Part shown: positions 1-7,976 of the stretch, piece after piece | How the letters are laid out: each line of letters starts with the position of its first letter | How positions within the stretch are numbered: the first letter of the stretch is position 1 | Source of the DNA: Curtobacterium sp. MCBD17_032 | GTDB lineage: Bacteria; Actinomycetota; Actinomycetes; Actinomycetales; Microbacteriaceae | DNA: 64,000 nt | Assembly (NCBI RefSeq): GCF_003234855.1 | Contig: NZ_QKTO01000008.1 | Span: forward strand, 1 to 64,000 | Reading direction: 5' to 3' | The notes under the pieces: model-generated | Databases searched by the model: none | What the model was told of the DNA's origin: nothing | What the model saw: the letters and a program-made list of their open reading frames with translations, nothing else | Position numbers and translations under genes: made by a program

Positions 1-89
1 GGTGGGCGGGCGGTGGTGCAGACTCAGACCATGCAGGAGCAGGGGTCCGTCACGGCCGCCCGGACCGCGCACCGTGTCGGCGGCCGGGC

Positions 90-596
90 GTGAGCGACTG
101 GCAGCAGGTCCCGCCCCTGCCGCTCCGACGACGGCCGGACCGGGACGTGCTCGGTACGGCGCTCGTCTGGATGGCGGTGCCGATGCAGGTCGTGCTGACC
201 GGGTTCCTCACGTTCGTCGTCGTCGCGGTGTGGTCCATCGTCGGCGGGGCGTTCACCGAGGTGCTCCAGTTCATCGGCTGGGCCGTCCTCTCGACACCCC
301 TCACGCTCCTGGTCTTCGCCCTGGGGCTGCCGCTCCGGCTCGTCCCACGCGTCCGGGCGTGGTGGATCCGTCGAGCGGCATGGACCTTCGTGCTGTTCGG
401 GGTCGCGGTCGCCGGGCTCGTCCTGTCGTACGTCGTCGGCACGGCCGGGCCCGTCCACACCGCAGCGGTCGCCGACCAGCCCGCCACCGACGGCTACGTG
501 CCCGATCCGCGGGTCTTCCTGCCCGCACTCGGGGTGTTCGCCTTCGCGACGATGCACCTCCTCCCACCACTCCGGATCGCGAGCCCGGCGCGGTGA
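90..596 (+). CDS. Small integral membrane protein of unknown function
   Basis: A 168-residue hydrophobic protein with a GTG start. It shows about four membrane segments, at roughly residues 24-48, 57-80, 97-118 and 145-160. The short Arg-rich stretches before segments 1 and 3 suggest a positive-inside topology. I do not recognise a family and see no catalytic motif. It lies just upstream of the PHP phosphoesterase gene on the same strand, but that gene has its own promoter, so they need not form an operon. The start could be internal; GTG was chosen because the frame before it is not protein-like. Confidence 0.6.
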   Translation: MSDWQQVPPLPLRRRPDRDVLGTALVWMAVPMQVVLTGFLTFVVVAVWSIVGGAFTEVLQFIGWAVLSTPLTLLVFALGLPLRLVPRVRAWWIRRAAWTFVLFGVAVAGLVLSYVVGTAGPVHTAAVADQPATDGYVPDPRVFLPALGVFAFATMHLLPPLRIASPAR

Positions 597-650
597 CGGC
601 GCCGGGGACCGTGCCGGTGGACCGCGTCCGACCAGCTGTCGGCCTGTCGG

Positions 651-656
651 TAGCAT
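651..656 (+). promoter_or_regulatory. -10 hexamer of leaderless PHP gene
   Basis: TAGCAT ends 6 bases before the GTG start at 663, so transcription would begin at or next to the start codon. Confidence 0.55.
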
Positions 657-662
657 TGCCGC

Positions 663-1535
663 GTGCCTGATCCGTTCATCGACCTGCACGCTCACTCGAG
701 CGTCTCCGACGGCACCGAGCGCCCGGCCGACCTCGTCCGGGCCGCGGCGGCGAGCGGCCTGGACGCCGTCGCCCTCACCGACCACGACACCACCGCGGGA
801 TGGCACGAGGCCGCCGAGGCGGTCCGGCAGCTGCCGATGACCCTGCTGCCCGGGCTCGAACTGAGCACCCGGACCGGCTGGCGGAGCGTGCACGTGCTCG
901 GGTACCTCGTCGACCCGGCGGACCCCGCGCTCGTCACGGAGACGACCGCGATCCGCGACGGCCGCTTCACGCGGGCCCGCAGCATGGTCGACGCGATCGG
1001 CCGCGACCACCCGATCACCTGGGACGACGTCCTGGCCGAGTCGAGCGAGGGGGCGACGATCGGCCGTCCGCACATCGCCGACGCCCTGGTCCGCCTCGGC
1101 CTGGAGCCCGATCGCAGTGCGGCGTTCCGCGGCATCCTGCACCCCTCCTCCGGCTACTACCAGCCGCACGACGCCCCGACCCCGTTGCGTGGCGTCGAGC
1201 TCATCCGTGCCGCCGGCGGCGTCCCCGTGATCGCGCACCCGGCCGCGTCCTCCCGCGGGATCGTCATCGACGAGCCGATGCTCCGTGAGCTCGTCGACGC
1301 GGGTCTCGGCGGGCTCGAGGTCGACCACCGGGAGAACAGCGCGGACGGCAAGCGGACGCTCCTGGACTGGACCGAGCGCTACGGCCTGTTCGTCACGGGG
1401 TCGAGCGACTACCACGGCGAGGGCAAGCCGAACCGCCTCGGCGAGCACCGCACGGCGCGCCGCTCGTTCGACGCGATCGTCGACCAGGCGACCGGCAGCG
1501 CGCCCGTCGTCGGTCCTGGTTCCCGCCTGTCCTGA
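663..1535 (+). CDS. PHP-domain metal-dependent phosphoesterase (YciV/TrpH type)
   Basis: 290 residues. PHP-family metal ligands are visible: DLHAHSSVSDG near the N terminus, ALTDHDT, the GLELS motif, IAHPA and a late SSDYHG. Members of this branch hydrolyse 3',5'-nucleotide bisphosphates or trim RNA 5' ends; the exact substrate cannot be read from sequence. Length fits the family. The start is set by a TANNNT element 6 bases upstream, with no Shine-Dalgarno sequence. The gene ends in a strong bidirectional hairpin shared with the convergent helicase gene. Confidence 0.85.
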   Translation: MPDPFIDLHAHSSVSDGTERPADLVRAAAASGLDAVALTDHDTTAGWHEAAEAVRQLPMTLLPGLELSTRTGWRSVHVLGYLVDPADPALVTETTAIRDGRFTRARSMVDAIGRDHPITWDDVLAESSEGATIGRPHIADALVRLGLEPDRSAAFRGILHPSSGYYQPHDAPTPLRGVELIRAAGGVPVIAHPAASSRGIVIDEPMLRELVDAGLGGLEVDHRENSADGKRTLLDWTERYGLFVTGSSDYHGEGKPNRLGEHRTARRSFDAIVDQATGSAPVVGPGSRLS

Positions 1536-1562
1536 CCCGCAGCCGGTCCGGCGGACCGGTCC

Positions 1563-1579
1563 CCGGGCCTCCCGTCCGG
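1563..1579 (-). repeat. Dispersed GGGAGGCYCGG motif
   Basis: Reverse-strand copy of the dispersed motif described in the findings, in the gap after the PHP gene. Confidence 0.5.
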
Positions 1580-1634
1580 TGGTGCGCCGACGCATGCGGC
1601 GTGGCGACGCGGGCCTCGTTCCGGCGCCGGAGAC

Positions 1635-1672
1635 GACGACGGCCCCGTCACACTCGTGACGGGGCCGTCGTC
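1635..1672. terminator. Bidirectional terminator between convergent genes
   Basis: A perfect 17-bp inverted repeat with loop ACTC between the PHP gene (+) and the helicase gene (-). The flanks are not T-rich, as is usual in this GC range. Confidence 0.8.
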
Positions 1673-1681
1673 CTGGAGGAG

Positions 1682-3202
1682 CTACTCGCCGTCCGTGGCA
1701 CCCTGCGGTGCCGAGGCGGTCGCCTCCGACGAGCTGCCGCCGCGACGGCGACGACGGCGACGACGCTTCTGGGCGCCGTCGGCGGACTCGTCACCGGAGG
1801 CGGGTGCCGTCGCCGACTCCGGGGCGGCGGCGTCCGCGGCGGGAGCGGAGCGCTCCGGGGCGGTGCGGTCGCCCGAGGGACGGCGGGAGCCGGAGTCCTC
1901 GGAGCCCGACGACCGGGTGCGGCTGCGCGACCGCGACCCGCCGGAGGCCGAGCCGGACCGGCCACCGGATGCCGGCTTCTCGGCACCCGCGGTCGCGGCG
2001 CGCGGCGACGAACCGGGCAGGCGCCCCTTCGTCCCGGCCGGGATGTCGAGGTCGGTGAAGAGGTGCGGCGACGACGAGTACGTCTCGACGGGCTCGGGGA
2101 TGCCGAACTCGAGCGCCTTGTCGATGAGCGTCCACTTGTGCAGGTCATCCCAGTCCACGAACGTGACCGCGATGCCGGTCTTGCCGGCACGGCCGGTGCG
2201 GCCGGCGCGGTGCAGGTACGTGTCCGGGTCGTCCGGGATGGTGTGGTTGATCACGTGCGTGACGTCGTCGACGTCGATGCCGCGGGCGGCCACGTCGGTC
2301 GCGATGAGGACGTCGCGCTTGCCGGCCTTGAACGCGGCCATGGCGCGCTCGCGCTGCTCCTGGTTGAGGTCACCGTGGACGGCGGCGGCGTTGAACCCGC
2401 GGTCCTTCAGTTCCTCGACGATGCGGGCGGCCGCACGCTTGGTGCGCGTGAAGATGACGGTCTTGCCGCGGCCCTCCGCCTGGAGGATGCGGGCGATGAC
2501 CTCGTCCTTGTCCAGGGAGTGCGCGCGGTAGATGACGTGCTTGATGTTCGCCTGCATCAGCCCCTCGTCGGGGTCCGTCGCGCGGATGTGCACCGGACGC
2601 GACATGAAGCGGCGCGCGAGGGCGACGATCGGCGCGGGCATCGTCGCCGAGAAGAGCATCGTGTGCCGGACGGCCGGGACCGCCTGGAAGATCCGCTCGA
2701 TGTCGGACAGGAAGCCGAGGTCGAGCATGCGGTCGGCCTCGTCGAGGACGATCTCCTGCACGTGCGACAGGTCGAGGAGCCGCTGGCGGTGCAGGTCGAT
2801 GAGGCGACCGGGCGTGCCGACGACGATCTGGGCGCCGGCCTTGAGCTGCTCGACCTGGCCCTCGTACGCCTTGCCGCCGTAGATCGACACGAGCTTCGTG
2901 GGTCGGTTGACCATCGCGGACTCGAGGTCCTCGCTCACCTGCACGGCGAGTTCGCGGGTGGGGACGACGACGAGCGCCTTCACCCCCGGTCCGGGGTCGG
3001 CGCCGATGCGCTGGATCAGCGGCAGGCCGAACCCGAAGGTCTTGCCGGTGCCGGTCTTGGCCTGACCGATGATGTCCTGGCCGGTCAGGGCGAGCGGGAT
3101 CGTCTGCTGCTGGATCGGGAAGGGCTCGATGATGCCCTTGCTCGCGAGCGCATCGACGATGTCCTGCTCGATCTGGAGTTCTGAGAAAGTCAAGAAGTTC
3201 AC
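1682..3202 (-). CDS. DEAD-box ATP-dependent RNA helicase
   Basis: 506 residues, GTG start. All DEAD-box signatures are present in order: Q motif (PIQQQTIP), motif I AKTGTGKT, Ia PTRELAV, II DEAD, III SAT, V TDVAARGID and VI HRAGRTGRAG. After about residue 380 comes a low-complexity Ser/Arg/Gly tail ending in a run of eight arginines before GGSSSEA, a probable RNA-binding extension as in RhlE/CsdA-like proteins. Such helicases remodel structured RNA in cold or ribosome assembly; the specific role is inferred. A TAGACT element at 3229-3234 (minus strand) would give a leader of about 20 nt. Confidence 0.93.
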   Translation of the reverse strand: MNFLTFSELQIEQDIVDALASKGIIEPFPIQQQTIPLALTGQDIIGQAKTGTGKTFGFGLPLIQRIGADPGPGVKALVVVPTRELAVQVSEDLESAMVNRPTKLVSIYGGKAYEGQVEQLKAGAQIVVGTPGRLIDLHRQRLLDLSHVQEIVLDEADRMLDLGFLSDIERIFQAVPAVRHTMLFSATMPAPIVALARRFMSRPVHIRATDPDEGLMQANIKHVIYRAHSLDKDEVIARILQAEGRGKTVIFTRTKRAAARIVEELKDRGFNAAAVHGDLNQEQRERAMAAFKAGKRDVLIATDVAARGIDVDDVTHVINHTIPDDPDTYLHRAGRTGRAGKTGIAVTFVDWDDLHKWTLIDKALEFGIPEPVETYSSSPHLFTDLDIPAGTKGRLPGSSPRAATAGAEKPASGGRSGSASGGSRSRSRTRSSGSEDSGSRRPSGDRTAPERSAPAADAAAPESATAPASGDESADGAQKRRRRRRRRGGSSSEATASAPQGATDGE

Positions 3203-3265
3203 CCTGTTCGTGGGGAGGAGTCACGGCCAGTCTACCGACGTGCCGGACGAGGGGGAGCCGACCCG

Positions 3266-3271
3266 TATGCT
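3266..3271 (+). promoter_or_regulatory. -10 hexamer of leaderless ferritin-like gene
   Basis: TATGCT ends 6 bases before the GTG at 3278. It sets the first of two adjacent GTG codons as the likely start. Confidence 0.55.
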
Positions 3272-3277
3272 GGTCGC

Positions 3278-3991
3278 GTGGTGTCGTGGTGGAACCGGAA
3301 GCGCGCTGCGCAGCTCGCCGCGGCCTGGCTCGCGTCGCGGAACCCGCGCGGCGGTGCCGTCGAGCGTCTCCGGCTCGACGACGTCAGCCCCGAGCTCGAC
3401 GTGTACCTCGGCCAGGCCGCCTACCTCCAGCTGTCGCTGTACGAGACGATGGGCCGCGCCGGAGCCGGTGCCCCGACGCTCTCCGGCCGGCTGGTCACGG
3501 GCGTGCTCGCGACCACCGCACTCGAGCGGCACCGTGCCATCGTCGCGGAGATCGAGCGGGGCGGGCAGGAGCCGGCCGACCTGATGGCGCCGCACCGCGA
3601 GGCGATCGACCGGTTCCTCGAGCGGACGAACGGTGCCGACTGGTACGAGTCGATGCTCACCGGGTACGTGACCGCCGGCATCCTCAACGACCTGTTCGCG
3701 AACCTGCTCCGGTCGCTCCCGATCGACGTCCGGCAGCGCCTGCGCACCGTGTTCGACGCTCGGGAGGAACCGGCCGTGGTCGAGGAGCTCACGGCACGCA
3801 TCGACGAGGACCCGGTCGTGGCGTCCCGTCTCGCGATGTGGGGGCGGCGCCTGGTCGGGGACACCCTGCTCGTGGCGCGGTCGGCGCTCGCCTCGCACGC
3901 CCGCGAGGACCAGGAGCGGCTCGAGCCGGTCTGGACCGAGCTCATCGCGGCGCACACCCGGCGGATGGACGCGCTCGGGCTCACGGCCTGA
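3278..3991 (+). CDS. Ferritin-like fold protein, MiaE-like tRNA hydroxylase family
   Basis: 237 residues, almost entirely helical, resembling the actinobacterial ferritin-like/MiaE_2 family. Candidate di-iron ligands include the Glu of LYETMGR, the Glu-Arg-His of TALERHRA and later acidic residues (NGADWYESM, HAREDQE). MiaE proper hydroxylates ms2i6A in tRNA; whether this homologue does so is unknown. The TGA stop is the first element of a GC-rich tandem repeat. Transcribed alone, head-to-head with the DEAD-box helicase gene. Confidence 0.75.
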   Translation: MVSWWNRKRAAQLAAAWLASRNPRGGAVERLRLDDVSPELDVYLGQAAYLQLSLYETMGRAGAGAPTLSGRLVTGVLATTALERHRAIVAEIERGGQEPADLMAPHREAIDRFLERTNGADWYESMLTGYVTAGILNDLFANLLRSLPIDVRQRLRTVFDAREEPAVVEELTARIDEDPVVASRLAMWGRRLVGDTLLVARSALASHAREDQERLEPVWTELIAAHTRRMDALGLTA

Positions 3992-4104
3992 CCCGACCCG
4001 ACAGGCTGACCCGAGCCGACCCGACAGGCTGACCCGAGCCGACCCGACAGGCTGACCCGACCCGACAGGCTGACCCGACCCGACCCGACCGGCCGACCCG
4101 ACAG
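3988..4104. repeat. Tandem 18/23-bp repeat
   Basis: About five units of CTGACCCGA(GCCGA)CCCGACAGG, with 5-bp insertions turning 18-bp units into 23-bp ones. It begins at the stop codon of the ferritin-like gene. Such an array could vary in copy number by slippage. No coding potential is evident. Confidence 0.85.
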
Positions 4105-4168
4105 TCGGCAGGCCTGGTCAGCGGTGGGGCGGGGTCAGCAGGCGGGCGGGGTCGGCAGTCGGCCGCGC

Positions 4169-4465
4169 TCAGGCGCCCTGCTTGACCAGACGCTCGTAGT
4201 GCGCCTCGTCGGCAGCGGTCCGACGGCGGCCGAGGACGACCGCGACCACGAGGGCGACCGCAGCGGACCCGAGCAGCGCGACGACCCAGATCCAGGTCCC
4301 GTCGTACGGCCACCCGGCCCAGGTCAGGGCCTCCCAGAGGACCGCCGCGGCGATGCCGCCGACGGCCGGGGCGACCAGAACGCCCCGGGTCGTGCGCCGC
4401 GGCACGACCACGTGGGCGACGGCCCCGAGCAGGATCCCGCCGAGGACGGCGAAGAGGAGCTCCAC
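4169..4465 (-). CDS. Small two- to three-segment membrane protein
   Basis: 98 residues with GTG start. Hydrophobic stretches at about residues 3-20, 30-48 and 58-80, then a charged cytoplasmic tail. No family recognised. It starts 11 bases after the DUF3107 gene on the same strand, suggesting cotranscription, although GACCCT seven bases before the start could serve as its own -10. Confidence 0.6.
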   Translation of the reverse strand: MELLFAVLGGILLGAVAHVVVPRRTTRGVLVAPAVGGIAAAVLWEALTWAGWPYDGTWIWVVALLGSAAVALVVAVVLGRRRTAADEAHYERLVKQGA

Positions 4466-4476
4466 GCTCGGGAGGG

Positions 4477-4701
4477 TCAGGCGAAGAAGCCGACGCGGCG
4501 CGACTCTTCGGCGCTCACCTCGACGTACGCGAGCGACGCGACCGGCACGATGATCCGGCGGCCCTTGTCGTCCTTAAGGGAGATGTGCGTCGCCTGGGCC
4601 GTGAGGGCCTCGGACACGATGGTCTCGATCTCGTCGGCGGTCTGCGCCGTCTCGAAACCGATCTCACGCGGGCTGTTGATGATGCCGATCTTGATGTCCA
4701 C
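4477..4701 (-). CDS. DUF3107 family protein
   Basis: 74 residues, GTG start. It matches the small actinobacterial DUF3107 family (MDIKIGIINSPREIGFET, a central ISLKDDKGRRIIVPV strand region). Function unknown; members commonly sit near DEAD-box helicase and ferritin-like genes, as here. The start is supported by TAGTGT at 4708-4713, 6 bases upstream, so the mRNA is probably leaderless. Confidence 0.8.
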   Translation of the reverse strand: MDIKIGIINSPREIGFETAQTADEIETIVSEALTAQATHISLKDDKGRRIIVPVASLAYVEVSAEESRRVGFFA

Positions 4702-4707
4702 GACCTC

Positions 4708-4713
4708 ACACTA
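4708..4713 (-). promoter_or_regulatory. -10 hexamer of leaderless DUF3107 gene
   Basis: Minus-strand TAGTGT with 6-base spacing to the GTG at 4701. Confidence 0.5.
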
Positions 4714-4808
4714 GCCGAGCGTCCCCAGGCTGCCCGGAGCGTTCGCCGCGGGCGCACGGCCCCGTCCGCAGCCCGGCGCGGGTGGCGCGCGATGTCGGCA
4801 GCGCTGGG

Positions 4809-4814
4809 TACCGT
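4809..4814 (+). promoter_or_regulatory. -10 hexamer of the adnAB operon
   Basis: TACCGT ends 6 bases before GTG 4821. It supports a start 13 codons inside the longest reading frame. Confidence 0.5.
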
Positions 4815-4820
4815 ACGAGC

Positions 4821-7800
4821 GTGCCACCGACGACCCTGACGCCCGCGCCGGACCTCGGCTCGGTGTCGCGCGCGCTCGTCGAGGACCCCGCGCAGCAGGC
4901 GGTCCTGGCACTGCCGGACGGCGTGCACGCGGCGGTGTTCGGCGCCCCGGGCACGGGCAAGACGAGCACGCTCACCCGGCTCGTGGCGGACCGGGTCGCC
5001 CGGCCGGGCGCGGTCGACGCCGGGGGCAACGCGACCGTGCTCGCGCTCACCTCGGCCCGGATGGCGGCCACCGCGCTCCGGGACCGGCTCGCGGCCGCGG
5101 TGGACCGGGTGACGCCGGGCGCGCTCGCCCGGACCGTGAACTCCCTCGCGTTCCAGGTCGTGGCGCACGCGGCGACGGTGCAGGGGCAGGACGCGCCCAC
5201 CCTCCTGACCGGTGGCGAGCAGGACCGCATCCTCGCCGACCTGCTCGCCGGACACGAGCTCGACGGCTCCGGACCGGACTGGCCCGCACCGATCACCGCG
5301 GTCGTCCGCGAGCGAGCCGGCTTCCGCACGGCGCTGCGGGACCTCATGATGCGCGCGGTCGCCGCCGGCATCGAGCCCGACGACATGCGCGAACTCGGGG
5401 ACGAGACCGGGCACCCCGAGTGGCGTGCCGTCGGGGACCTCGTCGACGAGTACCGCGCGACCGTGACCGCGTTCCGGACCACCGCGCTCGACGCCGCCGA
5501 ACTCGTGGCGTTCGCGACCGCGGCGGTGCTCCGCGGCGACCTCCCGCCCGCGGTGGCCGCGCTCCGTCTCGTCGTCGTCGACGACGTGCAGGAACTCGTC
5601 GAGGGCGAGATCGCCCTGCTCGGCGCGCTGGCCCGCTCCGGCGTGCAGGTCGTCGCGTTCGGCGACCCGGACATCGCCGCCTCCGCCTTCCGTGGCGCGG
5701 AACCCGACGTGCTCGGCAGGCTCGGTCCGCGCCTCGGCGTCACCCACGTCCAGGAGATCGTGCTCGACACGGTGCACCGGCACGCCGGACCGGTCCGGGC
5801 GCTGGTCACCGGCATCACCGGCCGCATCGGCACCGCGGCGGCGGGCCGACAGCGTGCCGCCGTCGCCCGGGAGCACGGTGGCCGCTCCGACGCCGTCCTG
5901 CACCTGGAGGCCCCGAGCCGGTCCGCGATGGTGGCCGCGGTCGCGAGACGCCTGCGCGAGCACCGACTGCTCGACGGCGTCCCGTGGCACCGGATGGTCG
6001 TGGTGACCCGCAGCGGAGCCGCGATCCCGGAACTCGTCCGGGCGCTCTCGGTGGCCGAGGTCCCGGCGACGGCCGGTGCCGCGCCCACCCGCCCGCGGGA
6101 CGAGACCGCCTCCCGGGCCCTCGTCGACGCGGCCGCCGTCGCGCTCGGCGTCGTGCCGCTCGACGCCCAGCTCGCGACGGCGTTCGCGACCGGACCGCTC
6201 GGCGGACTCGACACCCTGGCGATGCGGCGGTTGCGGCTCGCGCTCCGGCGCGAGGAGTTGGCGGGCGGCGGGACCCGCACCTCCGACGACCTCCTGGTCG
6301 AGGCGCTCGGGGCGCCCGAGCGGCTCGCGACGATCGACGCGCCCTTCGCGCGGCGTGCCGCACGCCTCGCGTCGAGCTTCGCGGCCGCGCGGCACGATGC
6401 CGAGACCGGCGCGAGCATCGAGGAGCTCCTGTGGGGGCTGTGGGAGCGCAGCGGTCTCGCGGGCACCTGGCGCGCGCAGTCGGTCGCCGGAGGCGTCGGG
6501 GCGGCCGAGGCCGACCGCCACCTCGACGCCGTGGTGGGGCTCTTCACCGCGGCGAAGCGGTTCGTCGAGCGGACGCCGGACGCCCCGGCGCGCGTCTTCG
6601 TCGACGACCTCCTCGGCGCCGACCTGCCCGAGGACTCCATCGGACCGGACCGGACCGCGGGACGGGTCCGGGTGCTGACCCCCTCGGCCACCGTCGGACT
6701 GGAGTGTGACGTCGTGGTGGTGACGGGCCTCCAGGACGGGGTCTGGCCGAACACCCGCGTGCGGGGCAGCCTGCTCGACCCCGACGGGCTGGTCCGCGCA
6801 GCCGCCGGCATCCCGCACTCGCCGACCGACGACCGGGCAGCGGTGATCGGAGACGAGCTGCGCCTGTTCGCGCGGGCCGTGTCCCGGGCGACGACGCAGG
6901 TGGTCATCGCGACCGTCGCGAACGACGACGAGTCCCCGTCGCCGTTCGTCCGGCTCGTGCCGGTCCCGCCGGACCGACAGCCGTCGGCGCATCCGCTGTC
7001 CCTGCGCGGCCTCGCCGGCTCGCTGCGTCGGCGCGTGGTCGCGACCGGCGACTCCGAGGCGGCGTCCGCACTCGCGCGCCTCGCCGCCGAGGACGTGCCG
7101 GGGGCGTCGCCGGACGACTGGTACGGCCTGGCCGAGCCGACGACCGACGCGCCGCTCGTCGACCTCGACGCGGAACCGGTCGTGCTCGAGGACGGCGACG
7201 ACCCCGTCCCGCCGACGGTGTCGGTGTCGCCGTCCCGCATCGGCACGTTCGAGGAGTGCCCCGTGCACTGGTTCGCCCAGACGTTCGGCGGCGGGGCCCC
7301 GAGTCCGGCCATGGGGATCGGGACGATCGTGCACGAGGCGATGGAGCACGCGACCGAGACCGACGTCGAGTCGCTGTGGCAGCGGGTCGAGGAGCGGTGG
7401 GACGAGCTGACGTTCGAGTCGCCGTGGATCGCCGACCGTGAGCGTGCCCGGACCCGGCGGATGATCGAGGGGCTGAGCGACTACCTCCGGACCACGGCGC
7501 GTGCCGGGCGGCGCCTGCTCGGCGCCGAGTCCACCTTCGCGCTCGTGACCGGGCCGGCCCGGGTGCGGGGGAGCATCGACCGCATCGAGGTCGACCCGGA
7601 CGGGCGGATCAGCATCGTCGACCTGAAGACCGGACGGTCGATGCCGAGCGAGAAGAACGACATGCCGGCGCACCCGCAGCTCGCCGCCTACCAGCTCGCG
7701 GTCGCCGACGGCGCGGTCGAGGGCGTCCCCGTGGGTGCGGAGACCACCGACGCCCGGCTCGTCTTCGTGCAGAACCCGAAGGGCGGGCACGCGTACTCCG

Positions 7801-7976
7801 AGCGGACCCAGCGCGCGCTCGACCCCGAGGCGCGCGAGGCGTACCGCGAGCGCTTGCACGACGTCGCCCGCGGCATGGCGGGTCGGACGTTCCTGGCGGC
7901 GGTCGACGACCACTGCGACCGCGCCCGGACGGGTACCGAGTGCCGGATCCACGTCGTGGGCGAGGTGACCTGGTGA
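4821..7976 (+). CDS. adnA: AdnA-like helicase-nuclease subunit
   Basis: 1051 residues. N-terminal UvrD-type motor with Walker A GAPGTGKT (about residues 41-48); C-terminal RecB/Cas4-type nuclease (GSIDRIEVD, then IVDLKTG, about residues 917-940). The motor looks weak: motif II reads VVDDVQEL where active UvrD motors have DEYQDT. This fits AdnA, described as the subordinate motor of the actinobacterial AdnAB double-strand-break resection machine. It overlaps the next gene by four bases (GTGA), so translation is coupled. AdnA versus AdnB was assigned from gene order, length and motif quality. Confidence 0.82.
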   Translation: MPPTTLTPAPDLGSVSRALVEDPAQQAVLALPDGVHAAVFGAPGTGKTSTLTRLVADRVARPGAVDAGGNATVLALTSARMAATALRDRLAAAVDRVTPGALARTVNSLAFQVVAHAATVQGQDAPTLLTGGEQDRILADLLAGHELDGSGPDWPAPITAVVRERAGFRTALRDLMMRAVAAGIEPDDMRELGDETGHPEWRAVGDLVDEYRATVTAFRTTALDAAELVAFATAAVLRGDLPPAVAALRLVVVDDVQELVEGEIALLGALARSGVQVVAFGDPDIAASAFRGAEPDVLGRLGPRLGVTHVQEIVLDTVHRHAGPVRALVTGITGRIGTAAAGRQRAAVAREHGGRSDAVLHLEAPSRSAMVAAVARRLREHRLLDGVPWHRMVVVTRSGAAIPELVRALSVAEVPATAGAAPTRPRDETASRALVDAAAVALGVVPLDAQLATAFATGPLGGLDTLAMRRLRLALRREELAGGGTRTSDDLLVEALGAPERLATIDAPFARRAARLASSFAAARHDAETGASIEELLWGLWERSGLAGTWRAQSVAGGVGAAEADRHLDAVVGLFTAAKRFVERTPDAPARVFVDDLLGADLPEDSIGPDRTAGRVRVLTPSATVGLECDVVVVTGLQDGVWPNTRVRGSLLDPDGLVRAAAGIPHSPTDDRAAVIGDELRLFARAVSRATTQVVIATVANDDESPSPFVRLVPVPPDRQPSAHPLSLRGLAGSLRRRVVATGDSEAASALARLAAEDVPGASPDDWYGLAEPTTDAPLVDLDAEPVVLEDGDDPVPPTVSVSPSRIGTFEECPVHWFAQTFGGGAPSPAMGIGTIVHEAMEHATETDVESLWQRVEERWDELTFESPWIADRERARTRRMIEGLSDYLRTTARAGRRLLGAESTFALVTGPARVRGSIDRIEVDPDGRISIVDLKTGRSMPSEKNDMPAHPQLAAYQLAVADGAVEGVPVGAETTDARLVFVQNPKGGHAYSERTQRALDPEAREAYRERLHDVARGMAGRTFLAAVDDHCDRARTGTECRIHVVGEVTW

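Noticed and set aside
2..670. Plus-strand 222-codon frame at the window start
   Set aside because: Arg/Pro/Ala-rich shadow of the membrane-protein frame, with no domain-like sequence.
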